From an uncultured Glaciecola sp. (GTDB lineage Bacteria > Pseudomonadota > Gammaproteobacteria > Enterobacterales > Alteromonadaceae): 64,000 nt of DNA. A program made the translations under genes and the position numbers. The DNA lies in NCBI GenBank assembly GCA_905479945.1, contig CAJQOP010000044.1, positions 1 to 64,000 of the forward strand. The letters run 5' to 3'. The notes below the pieces were generated by a model that saw only the letters and a list, made by a program, of their open reading frames with translations, was not told where the DNA came from and did not search any database. Shown here piece after piece: positions 29,334 through 39,975 of this stretch (within the stretch, counting starts at the first letter, position 1; every line of letters starts with the position of its first letter).

Positions 29334-30317
29334 ATGGTCAATTTGGCACTACTTAAAGCGGCTTTTTATAAACCTTACGCTGGGGACAATGAGCTTCCCG
29401 TATTGCCTGAATCAAGCATTTCTAAAAATATTCGGATTAACCCCACTCATTGTGAGAATTACAACAGGGTAGTGAATTGGAAGCTTGGTATTGCTTCAGT
29501 TATTCATCCTAACTATCTTCAAGTACTTACCTTACCGATGCAATTGTCTATGATGGTCAATAAACCTTTTCCCTTTAAACCAATGGGTTTAGTACACCTA
29601 GCTAACATTATAGAAGTAAATCGCTTACCAGAACAAAGTGCAAGACTGCGCCTAAAAACATCTTTTTCAGGCTTGCAATGGCACAAAAAAGGATGGGTTT
29701 TTGCAGTGTTAAGTGAAGGGTTTGTTGATGGGCAACTCGCAATTTCCGGCACTTCTTTCTATTTGTCTCGACAAAAACACACCATCGTGGGCGCGCAACA
29801 AGAGTCCGAAGGTAGCAGCACAGAAGCCAAGAGCAAAGAAATAGCTATCAGTGATTTCAGCGTGTTGACTAATTTTAATGAAATGAAAACAACAGATTAT
29901 GCTGTTGATATGAGTTTACCGTCTGGTATCGGGCGCAAATACGCAAGGGTGTCGGGTGACTTCAATCCGATCCATTTGACAGCGTGGTCTGCTAAATTAA
30001 TGGGTTTTAAAAAGGCAATTGCTCATGGAATGTATTCTAAAGCAATGTGCTTGTCGCATGTACTGAAGCAACAAATGGCTGATCAAACTCATCCGTTTCT
30101 AACATCAAGAATGCAAATTTCTACGCAATTTATGCAACCCATATACTTGCCGACAAAATGTGAATTAAAAGTTGCTAATACGAATAGCATCGCGGAGCAC
30201 TCTGAAAAGACAGAGAAAGAAACTAAGTCAATTCGGGAAGTTAACTTTTCATTGATATCCAATACTCGCTCGAAAAAACGAGAGCACCTGCGTTCTAATA
30301 TCATCATAAATAACTAG
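29334..30317 (+). CDS. MaoC-like hot-dog domain protein (hydratase family)
   Basis: The C-terminal half carries the hydratase-2 type motif YARVSGDFNPIH (near residue 204), followed by IAHGMYSKAM. This is the active-site Asp-His pattern of R-specific enoyl-CoA hydratases and MaoC dehydratases. The N-terminal half looks like a second, degenerate hot-dog domain without that motif, giving a double hot-dog of 327 residues. The substrate is probably an acyl-thioester in fatty-acid metabolism; the exact reaction is unknown. AGGAAA precedes the ATG. It converges on nadB. Confidence 0.82.
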   Translation: MVNLALLKAAFYKPYAGDNELPVLPESSISKNIRINPTHCENYNRVVNWKLGIASVIHPNYLQVLTLPMQLSMMVNKPFPFKPMGLVHLANIIEVNRLPEQSARLRLKTSFSGLQWHKKGWVFAVLSEGFVDGQLAISGTSFYLSRQKHTIVGAQQESEGSSTEAKSKEIAISDFSVLTNFNEMKTTDYAVDMSLPSGIGRKYARVSGDFNPIHLTAWSAKLMGFKKAIAHGMYSKAMCLSHVLKQQMADQTHPFLTSRMQISTQFMQPIYLPTKCELKVANTNSIAEHSEKTEKETKSIREVNFSLISNTRSKKREHLRSNIIINN

Positions 30318-30406
30318 TTTATCGCGCAAACTATTAGGCATTCTAGCGATGGAGATACAGAGCTTCAAAACTTTAGTGTAGCTATCTCAAGTCTGCTTTA
30401 AAGGAC

Positions 30407-32002
30407 TTAAAGGCTCTTTTTAATAATGGTTGGTTTGGCTATTTCCAGCATGTCGGGATAATCAAGATTGTAATGCAATCCTCGACTTTCCTTTCTTTGC
30501 ATAGCACATGTGACTATCAGTTGAGCTACACAAACTAAGTTACGCAACTCCAGCATATTATTGGTCACTTTAAAGTTACTGTAATACTCATCTATTTCTT
30601 GTTTTAACAGGTTAATCCTTCTTAAGGCACGTTCTAGGCGTTTGTTTGTACGCACAATACCAACGTAATCCCACATAAATAAGCGTAGTTCGTGCCAATT
30701 ATGCTGAATAATCACTTGTTCGTCGGAATCGATAACTCTGCTTTCATCCCAAGCGCTTATTGGCTCATCAATCCAATTGCCATCCAGTTGCTTGGCTATG
30801 TGTTTAGCTGCTGCATGTGCAAACACAATGCATTCTAACAATGAGTTGCTTGCCATTCGGTTAGCCCCATGTAATCCAGTATAGGCAGTTTCACCTATTG
30901 CATACACGTTTTGTAAGTTGGTGCGTGCATCGAAATCGGTAGCAACACCTCCGCATGTATAGTGTGCTGCAGGTACAACTGGAATAGCTTGGGTCGTAAT
31001 ATCAATACCCAAGGAACGGCAGCGACGATAAATATTGGGGAAGTGCTTTTTAATAAAATCATTAGACTTGTGGCTAATGTCTAAATACATGCAGTCGGCG
31101 CCTAGTCGTTTCATTTCAAAATCGATTGCTCTAGCAACGATATCTCTAGGCGCTAGGTCGCCTCTTTCATCAAATTTATGCATGAACTTAGTGCCATCCT
31201 CATGACATAAAAATGCACCTTCGCCTCGCAGTGCTTCACTAATAAGGAAATTACCAGCATCAGGATGGTACAAGCAGGTTGGATGAAATTGGTTGAACTC
31301 CATATTGGCTATTTGGCAACCTGCCCGCCACGCCATAGCGATACCATCTCCACTTGATACATCCGGGTTTGAAGTGTATTGATAGACTTTACTGCCGCCG
31401 CCAGTTGCGAGTGTAATAAAGCGTGAACGAACGACTTCAACTCGCTCTTTCTTCCGGTTCCAAACATATGCCCCGACACAGTGGTCGACTACGGTCGCAC
31501 TTTTTATAAGGTCTATCGCATTATAGCGTTCGAATAAATGAATGTTTGGGTGATTTGCGACATCATCAGACAGGGTTTCTTGGACTGCGGCGCCAGTAGC
31601 ATCTGCTGCATGCAGAATTCTGCGATGACTATGACCACCTTCGCGAGTTAAGTGAAATTTAGTCTCGCCGGTAGCGCTCTCTTCTTGGTCAAAGGGTACC
31701 CCTTTGTCAATTAACCACTGCATGCTTTCTTTTGCATTACGGGCAGTAAACGACACGACGGCCTCATCGCATAAGCCTGCACCTGCATTAATAGTATCTT
31801 TGATGTGGCTGTCAGTTGAGTCGGTATCATCGAATACCGCCGCTATGCCGCCTTGCGCATACTTTGTGCTACCTTCGTTAATGTCGCTTTTACTCAGTAC
31901 GATAACGTTACAATGTTCCGCCATTTTCAACGCTAAACTAAGACCTGCTGCGCCGCTGCCTATAATCAGTAAGTCACAGCGATGTTCGATTGTTTGGGAC
32001 AT
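30407..32002 (-). CDS. nadB: L-aspartate oxidase NadB
   Basis: FAD enzyme that oxidises L-aspartate to iminoaspartate, the first step of de novo NAD synthesis. The dinucleotide-binding motif [11 protein letters not shown] is near residue 15, and the covalent-type fumarate reductase/NadB fold follows ([16 protein letters not shown], then HPTCLYHP). I chose the ATG at 32002, giving [15 protein letters not shown] as in E. coli NadB and 531 residues. A further ATG at 32038 would add 12 residues. It is divergent from rpoE, as in E. coli. Confidence 0.96.
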   Translation of the reverse strand: MSQTIEHRCDLLIIGSGAAGLSLALKMAEHCNVIVLSKSDINEGSTKYAQGGIAAVFDDTDSTDSHIKDTINAGAGLCDEAVVSFTARNAKESMQWLIDKGVPFDQEESATGETKFHLTREGGHSHRRILHAADATGAAVQETLSDDVANHPNIHLFERYNAIDLIKSATVVDHCVGAYVWNRKKERVEVVRSRFITLATGGGSKVYQYTSNPDVSSGDGIAMAWRAGCQIANMEFNQFHPTCLYHPDAGNFLISEALRGEGAFLCHEDGTKFMHKFDERGDLAPRDIVARAIDFEMKRLGADCMYLDISHKSNDFIKKHFPNIYRRCRSLGIDITTQAIPVVPAAHYTCGGVATDFDARTNLQNVYAIGETAYTGLHGANRMASNSLLECIVFAHAAAKHIAKQLDGNWIDEPISAWDESRVIDSDEQVIIQHNWHELRLFMWDYVGIVRTNKRLERALRRINLLKQEIDEYYSNFKVTNNMLELRNLVCVAQLIVTCAMQRKESRGLHYNLDYPDMLEIAKPTIIKKSL

Positions 32003-32107
32003 AGATTGTTTTTCGCGTAAGGTGTAGAATTGCGCCATATCGTCATACTAATCATCTAGTAAAAAATTACAACAGATGGTTATTTATAAATTATTTCATG
32101 TTATATC

Positions 32108-32134
32108 GAACTTATCCATAAAGTGTCTGTCTAT
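32108..32134 (+). promoter_or_regulatory. Sigma-E promoter of the rpoE operon
   Basis: GAACTT at 32108-32113 and TCTAT at 32130-32134 are separated by 16 bases, fitting the sigma-E consensus (GGAACTT, about 16 bases, TCTRA). It lies 52 bases upstream of rpoE. Autoregulation of rpoE from such a promoter is established in E. coli; here it is inferred from the match. Confidence 0.75.
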
Positions 32135-32185
32135 TACTACACTTGCATGAGCCATAAGTGATGTGTTTTAGGAGTAGTGGCTTGA

Positions 32186-32764
32186 ATGAGTGAACAGAAA
32201 ACCGATCAAGAACTTGTTGAACAGGTACAAAAAGGCAACAAAAATGCTTTTAACTTTTTAGTTATCCGTCACCAGAACAAGGTGATGAATATTGTAGCAA
32301 GATATGTGAAAAATAGCGGTGATGTTGCTGATGTAACGCAAGAAGCCTTTATTAAAGCATATAGAGCCTTACCGAATTTTAGAGGTGAGAGTGCGTTTTA
32401 CACATGGTTGTATAGAATTGCGGTTAATAGTGCGAAAAACTATTTAACGTCGCAAAGTCGCAAGCCGCCGGCAAGCGATGTGGACGCAAGCGAAGCAGAT
32501 TATTACGATGGTAGTGACGCGTTAAAGGAAAATAATTCTCCAGAACGTGCATTGTTATCAGATGAGTTACAACAAAAGCTGTTTGCTACTATTGAGGCTT
32601 TGCCCGAAGATTTACGCTCAGCAATCACTCTTCGAGAAATTGAAGGTCTAAGCTATGAAGAGATAGCTGCAGTTATGGAATGCCCAGTAGGCACAGTACG
32701 TTCACGAATTTTTAGAGCACGAGAAGCAATTGATAAAGTCATTTTGCCTCTTGTGCAAACATAA
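32186..32764 (+). CDS. rpoE: RNA polymerase sigma factor RpoE (sigma-E)
   Basis: ECF sigma factor for the envelope stress response, 192 residues. Region 2 (DVADVTQEAFIKAYRALPNF, then SAFYTWLYRIAVN) and region 4 (LREIEGLSYEEIAAVMECP, then GTVRSRIFRARE) are nearly identical to E. coli RpoE. The ATG has TAGGAG upstream. The operon continues with the anti-sigma factor rseA and with rseB and rseC. A sigma-E-type promoter precedes it, so positive autoregulation is likely. Confidence 0.98.
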   Translation: MSEQKTDQELVEQVQKGNKNAFNFLVIRHQNKVMNIVARYVKNSGDVADVTQEAFIKAYRALPNFRGESAFYTWLYRIAVNSAKNYLTSQSRKPPASDVDASEADYYDGSDALKENNSPERALLSDELQQKLFATIEALPEDLRSAITLREIEGLSYEEIAAVMECPVGTVRSRIFRAREAIDKVILPLVQT

Positions 32765-32837
32765 ACACTGTTAGGTATGGCGTAAAGCTAAGCTAAACAA
32801 TGTATTCTCAAGCAGTGTTCAAGTAGGAATGTGTTAT

Positions 32838-33428
32838 ATGACGCAACAGCAAGAAAAATTATCAGCCTTTATCGATGGTGAGATTGAAGATTCCGAGTTA
32901 GTGAAAAGTCTGACTCAAGATCCTGAACTATCTGATAAGTGGAAACGCTATCATCTAGTCCGAGATTGTATGCGCAATGAGATGAGCACCGATATTAACT
33001 ATGATATCAGTGCCCAAATTGCGAAGCAACTGGAAGGCGAGTTAGCGATGGTTGCACCAAAGCGCACTTGGCGAGAGCTTCCCGTGATAGCCTCGGTTAT
33101 TCCTTTGATAAAACAAAGTAGTCAACTTGCCGTCGCTGCCTGCGTAACAGCAGTTACGATTTTTAGCATTCAAACATATAACCAACCAGAAGCAACACAG
33201 CCATTCTTAACTGCTCCCCCAGGAGTTGGTGTACAAGGTGGATTAGCACCTGTTAGTTTGTCGACGAACAACACTGTTGACCGAGAGGGTATGGCTATTT
33301 TGCTTGAACAACAGCGTCAAATAAATGCCTTGATTGAGGATCATCAGCGTCAACTGAAGCTTAAAAACGCAGGCCAAACAAAAAAAGCAGAAGCAGAGAG
33401 TTTGGATTTAGAGCAAACACAAAAGTAA
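32838..33428 (+). CDS. rseA: Anti-sigma-E factor RseA
   Basis: Inner-membrane protein that holds sigma-E inactive until cut by DegS and RseP. The N-terminal cytoplasmic RseA domain begins QEKLSAFIDGEIED and contains KWKRYHLVRDCMR. One membrane helix at about residues 94-113 (LAVAACVTAVTIFSI) is followed by a periplasmic tail for RseB binding. The ATG at 32838 (196 residues) is preferred over the ATG at 32829, which overlaps the AGGA ribosome binding site. It is the second gene of the rpoE operon. Confidence 0.95.
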   Translation: MTQQQEKLSAFIDGEIEDSELVKSLTQDPELSDKWKRYHLVRDCMRNEMSTDINYDISAQIAKQLEGELAMVAPKRTWRELPVIASVIPLIKQSSQLAVAACVTAVTIFSIQTYNQPEATQPFLTAPPGVGVQGGLAPVSLSTNNTVDREGMAILLEQQRQINALIEDHQRQLKLKNAGQTKKAEAESLDLEQTQK

Positions 33429-33432
33429 GAAC

Positions 33433-34620
33433 ATGATTGGAGTAAATAAAGTGGTTATCAGAGCAGCTTCGTTTAGTGCGTTCTGTGTGCGCAGTTTACT
33501 CCTTTTTTGTTGTTTTTTTTGGTCGTTATCAGTATTCTCTCAGAATACTCAAGACAACACTCAAGACAACACGCCCTCCCCAAAAAAGCCTATCACAGCG
33601 CAAGCTGATGATGGAGCACAGCAACAGGCAACAAGCGATATACAGCAAACAGAAATCGTCCATTCTGAAACTCAGCGGGCGGTTGCAAGAAGTATTGCAC
33701 AGGGCTTACTGAAAGATAGTTATGTTTTTGATCCCATGTCAGCGGCTAGCTGGCTACAGCGACTTTCTCGTCAAACTGCAAGTTTGAATTATGAGGTTTC
33801 TTTCGTTTTAAATATCCCGGGAGAAGATGCCCAACCCTATTTGTGGCGTCACGCAAAAATAGATGACAATACCCAAGTTGAACAACTCAGTTTACTCAAT
33901 GGCCCTGGGTTTGAAAATATCAGAATTAATGATGTTGTCAGTGTTTTTCAGCCAGGCTATCCTCCCTATAGTATGTATGGTAGTGCAATAGACGGTCCTA
34001 TCCCTTATGCATTGCTGCACGAACCTATTCAACTTGAGAATAGTTACCAGTTTTTATTGGTAGGACGAAATCGTATATCGGGTCGGTCTGCGCAACAAAT
34101 TCGTATTATTAGCAAAGATAAAACACGCTATGGTTACCATGTCTGGTTGGATGAAGAAACTGGGATGCTATTGAAGCTTAATATGCATGGTTTGGATGGA
34201 AGTTTATTGCAGCAGATCCAAGTAACTCAGCTGCGTATTGACGACGCAGTGGCCGATGTATTTAGTCAGTTGCAACAAGATAATTTGCCTCGAGTAAGTA
34301 ATATAAATAATCCTCCACAGCGCAAACATGAATGGAAACTTGTATTTTTACCTATAGGTATGAAAGCAATTAAACAAGATATTCACCAGTTAGCTATTAC
34401 CGGGCAAGTTGCAGAGTATAGTCTTTTTAGCGATGGCTTAGTAAATGTATCAGTTTATATACAAGCTGCGACGGGCGTATTTCAAGAAGATGTTAATCTA
34501 AGTAATGGTGCTAATACTATTCACTCCAGAACTGATGGTAAGATACAAGTCACTGTCGTTGGAGATATTCCTTTGGTAACGGCGCAAAGAATGGCCAAAT
34601 CAATAGAAGTAATCAATTAA
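33433..34620 (+). CDS. rseB: RseB, periplasmic regulator of sigma-E
   Basis: Binds the RseA periplasmic domain and protects it from cleavage until it senses mislocalised lipopolysaccharide. It has a signal peptide, then a Gln/Thr/Asp-rich linker of about 45 residues with a TQDN repeat, then the MucB/RseB lipoprotein-like domain and the smaller C-terminal domain. At 395 residues it is longer than E. coli RseB (318), mostly because of the linker. The ATG at 33433 has a weak ribosome binding site. A GTG at 33451 with GGAGT eight bases upstream is the better-supported start (six residues shorter). Confidence 0.92.
   Translation: MIGVNKVVIRAASFSAFCVRSLLLFCCFFWSLSVFSQNTQDNTQDNTPSPKKPITAQADDGAQQQATSDIQQTEIVHSETQRAVARSIAQGLLKDSYVFDPMSAASWLQRLSRQTASLNYEVSFVLNIPGEDAQPYLWRHAKIDDNTQVEQLSLLNGPGFENIRINDVVSVFQPGYPPYSMYGSAIDGPIPYALLHEPIQLENSYQFLLVGRNRISGRSAQQIRIISKDKTRYGYHVWLDEETGMLLKLNMHGLDGSLLQQIQVTQLRIDDAVADVFSQLQQDNLPRVSNINNPPQRKHEWKLVFLPIGMKAIKQDIHQLAITGQVAEYSLFSDGLVNVSVYIQAATGVFQEDVNLSNGANTIHSRTDGKIQVTVVGDIPLVTAQRMAKSIEVIN
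33547..33570. repeat. 2 x 12-bp tandem repeat in the rseB linker
   Basis: ACTCAAGACAAC occurs twice in direct tandem, in frame, encoding TQDN-TQDN just after the predicted signal peptide. Confidence 0.85.
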
Positions 34621-34676
34621 TTTGACGTGTTTTACCAGAGTGCTAACTATATAAATATGATGATTTTACAAAAGAA

Positions 34677-35159
34677 ATGATTGAAGAAACAGGTGTGGTT
34701 AAAAAAGTTAAGGGCAGCGAGGTCTGGATAGAAACACAGATCAAGACCTCCTGTGGTAGTTGCCATGTAAGTAAAAACTGCGGTACGAGTATCGTTGCAA
34801 AAGCTTTTACTGCGAAACCTGAATTATTAAAAATCACCAGTCCATATCCGCTTTTTGAAGGTCAATCTGTAAAGCTAGGTATACCTGAAGAGCAACTTCT
34901 GGGCGCTTCCATGCTGATGTATTTGCTTCCTATTCTTATTTTGATTGCGAGCGCTACGGGCTTACAATATATTTTTCCGAGCTTGCATGAAGGCTGGCAA
35001 ATATTGATTAGCTTTACAATAACCGCGATCGGATTTTGGCGAATTTCTAAATATGCTAAAAGCCATGATAAAGGGCAGTTCTCGCCAATAATTTTAGGTG
35101 CTGTCAATGAAGCCACTGTGACAATGAAAAATGAAATTCCTGCCAAAAAACTTCTATAA
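34677..35159 (+). CDS. rseC: RseC, SoxR-reducing / sigma-E regulatory membrane protein
   Basis: Inner-membrane protein of 160 residues with an N-terminal cytoplasmic beta domain carrying a Cys cluster (C26, C29 and C35 in CGSCHVSKNCG) and two central membrane helices (about residues 80-120). In E. coli RseC is part of the SoxR-reducing system and has a minor effect on sigma-E. It is the last gene of the rpoE-rseABC operon, 56 bases after rseB. Confidence 0.92.
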   Translation: MIEETGVVKKVKGSEVWIETQIKTSCGSCHVSKNCGTSIVAKAFTAKPELLKITSPYPLFEGQSVKLGIPEEQLLGASMLMYLLPILILIASATGLQYIFPSLHEGWQILISFTITAIGFWRISKYAKSHDKGQFSPIILGAVNEATVTMKNEIPAKKLL

Positions 35160-35405
35160 GATTCAAAAAAAACATTTACTAACAAATAATTACCTCTTGA
35201 TCGCTTGATTGCTTAATGAAAGAAGCTTAATAATGCTGTAATCATTCGCATTTGTGCTGATAAAACGGTAAAATCCCGACTTAATTTTTCGCCCGTAAAA
35301 CCTTGGCATCAGAAGTTGTCAGCAAGTGTTGTCTGACGGCTCAATAAGCATGTTAGTCCAAGGTTATTTTAGACCAGATTTATTTCAGGACAAGTAGCTA
35401 AATTT

Positions 35406-37202
35406 ATGCAACTAAAGAACATTCGCAACTTCAGTATCATTGCGCATATCGACCACGGTAAGTCGACCCTTTCTGATCGACTTATTCAAACATGTGGTGG
35501 TTTAACAAATCGCGAAATGTCTGCCCAAGTCCTCGACACAATGGATATTGAGCGTGAACGCGGGATAACCATAAAAGCGCAGAGTGTGACGCTTTACTAT
35601 CAAGCTAATGACGGTGAAAAATACCAACTTAACTTTATCGATACCCCAGGACATGTTGACTTCACTTATGAAGTATCGCGCTCATTGGCTGCGTGCGAAG
35701 GAGCATTGTTAGTTGTTGATGCGGGGCAGGGAGTTGAAGCTCAAACCTTGGCGAACTGCTATACGGCGATGGATTTAGATATGGAAGTTGTGCCTATTCT
35801 AAACAAAATCGATTTGCCTCAAGCCGAACCTGAACGTGTTGCTGAAGAAATTGAAGATATCATTGGCATCGATGCCATTGACGCCGTGCGATGTTCGGCA
35901 AAAACAGGATTGGGTATTGAAGATGTTTTGGAAGAAATTGTTAAACGCATCCCACCTCCTGTAGGAGATGTTGACGCACCATTACAAGCTTTAATTATCG
36001 ATTCTTGGTTTGATAACTATCAAGGCGTTGTGTCCCTTGTCCGCATTGTACAAGGTCAAATGAATGCGAAAGATAAAATCCAAATTATGTCTAACGGTGT
36101 CGTTCATCAAGTAGACAAGGTCGGTATTTTTACTCCAAAACAAACCGAGACCGGAACACTTAGCGCCGGTGAAGTAGGTTTTATCATTGCCGGTATTAAA
36201 GAAATTCATGGTGCGCCTGTTGGCGATACAATTACCCTGGCAAAGGCACCTGCAGCTAAAGCCCTACCGGGCTTTAAAAAGATAAAACCACAAGTATATG
36301 CGGGCTTGTTCCCAGTTAGCTCTGACGATTATCAAGATTTTCGAGATGCTTTGGCTAAATTAAGTTTGAATGACGCGTCTTTATTTTTTGAACCCGAGAG
36401 CTCTTCAGCGCTTGGTTTTGGCTTTAGAATTGGCTTCCTCGGTATGTTGCATATGGAAATCATTCAAGAACGCTTAGAACGCGAGTACAATTTAGATCTA
36501 ATTACTACTGCGCCTACCGTTGTATATGAAGTTAAAACAACGAAAGGCGATGTAATAAAAATAGACAATCCCTCAAAATTACCTGCTGTTAACGATATTG
36601 ATGAAATCCGTGAACCCATTGTTACAGCCAATATTCTTGTGCCTCAAGAGTATTTAGGAAATGTGATTACGCTGTGTGTTGAGAAGCGCGGTATGCAAAC
36701 AGCAATGACTTATCACGGTAAGCAAGTAGCAGTCACTTATGATTTGCCTATGGCTGAAGTTGTTCTAGATTTTTTTGATAAATTAAAGTCAACAAGTCGA
36801 GGTTTTGCTTCTTTGGATTATAATTTTAACCGTTTCCAGTTAGCTGATATGGTTCGTCTTGATATCCTAATCAATAGTGAGCGAGTTGATGCGCTAGCCT
36901 TGATCACGCACAAAGCGAATGCGCAAAAGTTCGGACGTGACCTTGTTGATAAATTAAAGGAATTAATTCCCCGACAGATGTTTGATATTGCTATTCAAGC
37001 GACTATTGGTAATCAAGTTGTCGCGCGCAGCACAGTTAAGCAGTTACGAAAAAATGTTATCGCCAAGTGTTATGGTGGTGATATTAGTCGTAAGAAAAAG
37101 TTACTACAAAAACAAAAAGATGGTAAGAAGAGAATGAAGCAAGTAGGTAATGTTGAATTGCCTCAAGATGCATTCCTAGCAATCTTGAAGGTGGACAGTT
37201 AA
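35406..37202 (+). CDS. lepA: Elongation factor 4 (LepA)
   Basis: Translational GTPase acting on stalled or mis-translocated ribosomes and in 30S assembly. G1 is AHIDHGKS at residues 13-20, G3 is DTPGHVDF and G4 is NKID. The unique C-terminal domain is complete (598 residues; E. coli 599). It overlaps lepB by one base (TAATG), a conserved pair. The 246-base gap upstream separates it from rseC and should contain its promoter. Confidence 0.98.
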   Translation: MQLKNIRNFSIIAHIDHGKSTLSDRLIQTCGGLTNREMSAQVLDTMDIERERGITIKAQSVTLYYQANDGEKYQLNFIDTPGHVDFTYEVSRSLAACEGALLVVDAGQGVEAQTLANCYTAMDLDMEVVPILNKIDLPQAEPERVAEEIEDIIGIDAIDAVRCSAKTGLGIEDVLEEIVKRIPPPVGDVDAPLQALIIDSWFDNYQGVVSLVRIVQGQMNAKDKIQIMSNGVVHQVDKVGIFTPKQTETGTLSAGEVGFIIAGIKEIHGAPVGDTITLAKAPAAKALPGFKKIKPQVYAGLFPVSSDDYQDFRDALAKLSLNDASLFFEPESSSALGFGFRIGFLGMLHMEIIQERLEREYNLDLITTAPTVVYEVKTTKGDVIKIDNPSKLPAVNDIDEIREPIVTANILVPQEYLGNVITLCVEKRGMQTAMTYHGKQVAVTYDLPMAEVVLDFFDKLKSTSRGFASLDYNFNRFQLADMVRLDILINSERVDALALITHKANAQKFGRDLVDKLKELIPRQMFDIAIQATIGNQVVARSTVKQLRKNVIAKCYGGDISRKKKLLQKQKDGKKRMKQVGNVELPQDAFLAILKVDS

Positions 37203-38131
37203 TGGCAAATTACTTCGCAATATTTTTAGTCTCAATGACTGCAATTACCGGTATTATTTGGTTAATCGATGCCTTGTTATTTGCCTCAAAAAGGAAAGCA
37301 AGCGCCTTAGAAGAGCTAAGAGCAATTCTTGGCGACGATACTATTGCTGCTTTGGAAGGCGATGAAGCTGATCCAAATCTACCAATGTTGGTCGATAATG
37401 CCAAACAATTTTTTCCTATCTTCGCATTGGTTATGGTTTTCCGGTCTTTCTTGTACGAGCCGTTTCAAATACCTTCAGGTTCAATGATGCCGACCCTTTT
37501 AGTAGGGGATTTTATCTTAGTAGAGAAATTTAGTTACGGCATTAAAGATCCAATATTTAGAAGTAAACTAATTGAAACGGGTGAGCCGGAGAGAGGCGCC
37601 GTTGTTGTTTTTAAATTTCCCGACGATCCTAATGTCGATTTCATTAAGCGTGTTGTGGGCCTTCCCGGCGACAAAGTTGTGTATCGCAATAAGCAACTCT
37701 ACATAACAGAAGCATGCAATGGACAAGCAACTTGCCCTAAGGAAAAATTAATTTCGCAAATTTACACTGGTCGAACAGATTTCTTAAGTCGAGGAACGTA
37801 CCTAGAAGAGTACACCGAAGGATTAGGAAGTCAACGGCACTCACTGCTGAGAAATCCTAGATCAATTGATCCTACTGCTCGCTACAAACCAAGACAGCCT
37901 GGAACAGCAATAAATGAGTGGATTGTACCCGAAGAGAGTTACTTTGTAATGGGAGATAACCGTGATAATAGTGAAGACGGTCGTTACTGGGGTTTTGTAC
38001 CAGAAGCCAACTTAGTGGGCGAAGCCGTTCTTATTTGGGTTAGTTTTGAATTTGAAAGGGTGCCAGAAGATTTTATACCAACGTGGGTACCGTCAGGAAT
38101 TCGCTTTGAACGCAGTGGCGCTATTAACTAG
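37202..38131 (+). CDS. lepB: Signal peptidase I (LepB)
   Basis: Membrane-bound serine protease that removes signal peptides from exported proteins. The catalytic Ser94 is in PSGSMMPTLL and the Lys149 general base in FIKRVVGLPGDK, three residues above E. coli S91 and K146. Two N-terminal membrane segments and the box E motif GDNRDNSEDGRYWG are present. The length is 309 residues. Its stop codon is inside a 36-bp tandem duplication that continues downstream. It is part of lepA-lepB-rnc-era. Confidence 0.97.
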   Translation: MANYFAIFLVSMTAITGIIWLIDALLFASKRKASALEELRAILGDDTIAALEGDEADPNLPMLVDNAKQFFPIFALVMVFRSFLYEPFQIPSGSMMPTLLVGDFILVEKFSYGIKDPIFRSKLIETGEPERGAVVVFKFPDDPNVDFIKRVVGLPGDKVVYRNKQLYITEACNGQATCPKEKLISQIYTGRTDFLSRGTYLEEYTEGLGSQRHSLLRNPRSIDPTARYKPRQPGTAINEWIVPEESYFVMGDNRDNSEDGRYWGFVPEANLVGEAVLIWVSFEFERVPEDFIPTWVPSGIRFERSGAIN

Positions 38132-38188
38132 CTGCGGCGCATAACTAGCTGCGGCGCTATTAACTAGCTGCGGCGCATAACTAGCTGC
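38117..38188. repeat. Perfect 2 x 36-bp tandem duplication across the lepB stop
   Basis: The 36-base unit GGCGCTATTAACTAGCTGC + GGCGCATAACTAGCTGC occurs twice with no mismatch (38117-38152 and 38153-38188), and its two halves are themselves similar (19 and 17 bases). The first unit holds the last codons and TAG of lepB. Each half carries TAACTAG. Six bases matching the next unit follow before divergence. Confidence 0.95.
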
Positions 38189-38226
38189 GGAGCGCAATTA
38201 TGCAGCGAATAAATAAAGGCAAGTAA

Positions 38227-38261
38227 ACACCTAGCCCGATAAAGCGCTATTAACTAGGTGT
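38227..38261. repeat. Inverted repeat enclosing a stray copy of the lepB-tail repeat word
   Basis: ACACCTAG and CTAGGTGT form a perfect 8-bp stem around a 19-base loop that contains GCGCTATTAA, the same word found in the lepB tandem repeat about 40 bases upstream. No T-run follows, so it is not a normal terminator. Confidence 0.6.
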
Positions 38262-38337
38262 CTATACTTTTTGTTTCTCTGGTAACGTTATGTTCCACTA
38301 TGAGTCACAAGTTATATAGGCATCGAAAAGAGAAAAA

Positions 38338-39012
38338 ATGAATCTTTATTCGAGAATAAACAAAGTAATCGATTATAAATTTGATGACTTGTCGCTATTA
38401 GAGCAAGCATTTACGCATCGAAGTGCAGCTAAGATACACAATGAAAGACTCGAATTTCTTGGTGATGCAATCTTGGGTATGGTTGTTGCTGAAATTCTTT
38501 ATCAGCAGTTTCCTGAGCAGCCTGAAGGCAAATTGACCCGCATGAGATCGTCGTTAGTCAAAGGCGATACATTAGCATTAATCGCTAAGGAACATGATTT
38601 CGGTAGTTTTTTGAAACTAGGTTCTGGCGAAATGAAAAGCGGCGGTCACCGGCGTAGCTCAATCTTAGCGGATGCTGTTGAAGCAGTCATAGGTGCTATA
38701 TTTTTGGAATCAGGTATTGATGCTGCAAAGAACACAATAATTAAATTGTTCGCTAGCCGTATTGAAAAGCTCGATCCAAATATTCAAATTAAGGACAATA
38801 AAACGCAACTGCAAGAGTATTTGCAATCTAGGCAACTGCCATTACCAAATTATGAAGTAGTTTCAATCAGTGGCAAAGATCACGCACAAACTTTCGAAGT
38901 TGCTTGCACTGTTGAACCTTTGAAAACAAGTCAGATAGGCGCAGGAAAAAGTCGTCGTCAGGCAGAGCAAAATGCAGCCAAACAAACATTAGAGAAATTA
39001 TTAAATGACTAA
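38338..39012 (+). CDS. rnc: Ribonuclease III
   Basis: Double-stranded RNA endonuclease for rRNA processing and mRNA turnover. Catalytic acidic residues E39 and D43 are in the NERLEFLGD signature, and D112 and E115 are in [12 protein letters not shown]-terminal dsRNA-binding domain covers about residues 155-222. The length is 224 residues (E. coli 226). The stop overlaps the era start by eight bases, indicating coupling. Confidence 0.98.
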   Translation: MNLYSRINKVIDYKFDDLSLLEQAFTHRSAAKIHNERLEFLGDAILGMVVAEILYQQFPEQPEGKLTRMRSSLVKGDTLALIAKEHDFGSFLKLGSGEMKSGGHRRSSILADAVEAVIGAIFLESGIDAAKNTIIKLFASRIEKLDPNIQIKDNKTQLQEYLQSRQLPLPNYEVVSISGKDHAQTFEVACTVEPLKTSQIGAGKSRRQAEQNAAKQTLEKLLND

Positions 39013-39910
39013 TACACATTGTGGGATGGTAGCCATTGTTGGTCGCCCAAATGTTGGAAAATCAACGATCTTAAATCAAATTTTAGGACAGAAAGTAAGT
39101 ATTACTTCACGCAAACCACAAACTACTCGTCATCGTATTATGGGTATAGACACATTAGCCGATAGGCAAGCTGTTTATGTGGATACTCCTGGTTTACATG
39201 GTGATGAGAAAAAGGCTATTAACCGTTTGATGAATCGCGCAGCCGCGAGTTCTCTGGGCGAAGTTTTTTTAGTGCTGTTTGTTATCGAAGGCACTCGCTG
39301 GACTGAAGATGATGAACTAGTTTTAACAAAAATTAAGCAAGCTAATGTGCCTTGCTGGTTAGTGGTTAATAAAACCGACAAAGTCACTGATAAATCTGAA
39401 CTAATGGATACCTTGAAAGCACTAAATGAAAGGCATAACTTTGAAAATGTTATTCCTGTGAGTGCAAAAAAGAATCACCAAATTGATCATTTACGTCAGC
39501 TTGTACTTAAGGCTTTACCTGAGAGTGAATTTTACTTCCCAGAAGATTATGTCACTGACCGCTCAAGCCGGTTTATGGCTGCAGAAATTATCAGAGAGAA
39601 GTTAATGCGCTTCACCGGGGATGAGTTGCCTTATGCAACTACGGTTGAAATTGAGCAGTTTAAGCTTACACCAAGAGGTATCTACCATATTAATGGCTTA
39701 ATTTTGGTTGAGCGAGAAACTCAAAAGCGAATGATCATTGGAAAGTCAGGCAGTCATCTTAAAACTATGGGAGCAGAAGCTCGCAAAGATATGGAAGCGC
39801 TTTTTGATAACAAGGTTTTCCTCGAACTTTGGGTTAAGGTTAAATCAGGTTGGGCCGATGATGAACGAGCATTGAGATCCCTTGGCTATGATGATGACTA
39901 TAAAGGTTGA
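39005..39910 (+). CDS. era: GTPase Era
   Basis: Essential GTPase for 16S rRNA maturation and 30S assembly. G1 GRPNVGKST is at 13-21, the switch region KPQTTRHRI follows, then DTPG and NKTD. The C-terminal KH domain contains [14 protein letters not shown]. The length is 301 residues. It overlaps rnc by eight bases. Downstream, recO (usual in gammaproteobacteria) is missing and pdxH follows after 65 bases. Its last codons and stop are duplicated as a 12-base tandem unit. Confidence 0.98.
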   Translation: MTNTHCGMVAIVGRPNVGKSTILNQILGQKVSITSRKPQTTRHRIMGIDTLADRQAVYVDTPGLHGDEKKAINRLMNRAAASSLGEVFLVLFVIEGTRWTEDDELVLTKIKQANVPCWLVVNKTDKVTDKSELMDTLKALNERHNFENVIPVSAKKNHQIDHLRQLVLKALPESEFYFPEDYVTDRSSRFMAAEIIREKLMRFTGDELPYATTVEIEQFKLTPRGIYHINGLILVERETQKRMIIGKSGSHLKTMGAEARKDMEALFDNKVFLELWVKVKSGWADDERALRSLGYDDDYKG

Positions 39911-39922
39911 TATAAAGGCTTA
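39899..39922. repeat. 2 x 12-bp duplication across the era stop
   Basis: TATAAAGGTTGA (codons for the last residues and TGA) is followed directly by TATAAAGGCTTA, 10 of 12 matches. Confidence 0.7.
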
Positions 39923-39975
39923 TAGAATGGCTACAATAGACGTAGTTCATTGATTAATGATGGGAGCTCGATTAA

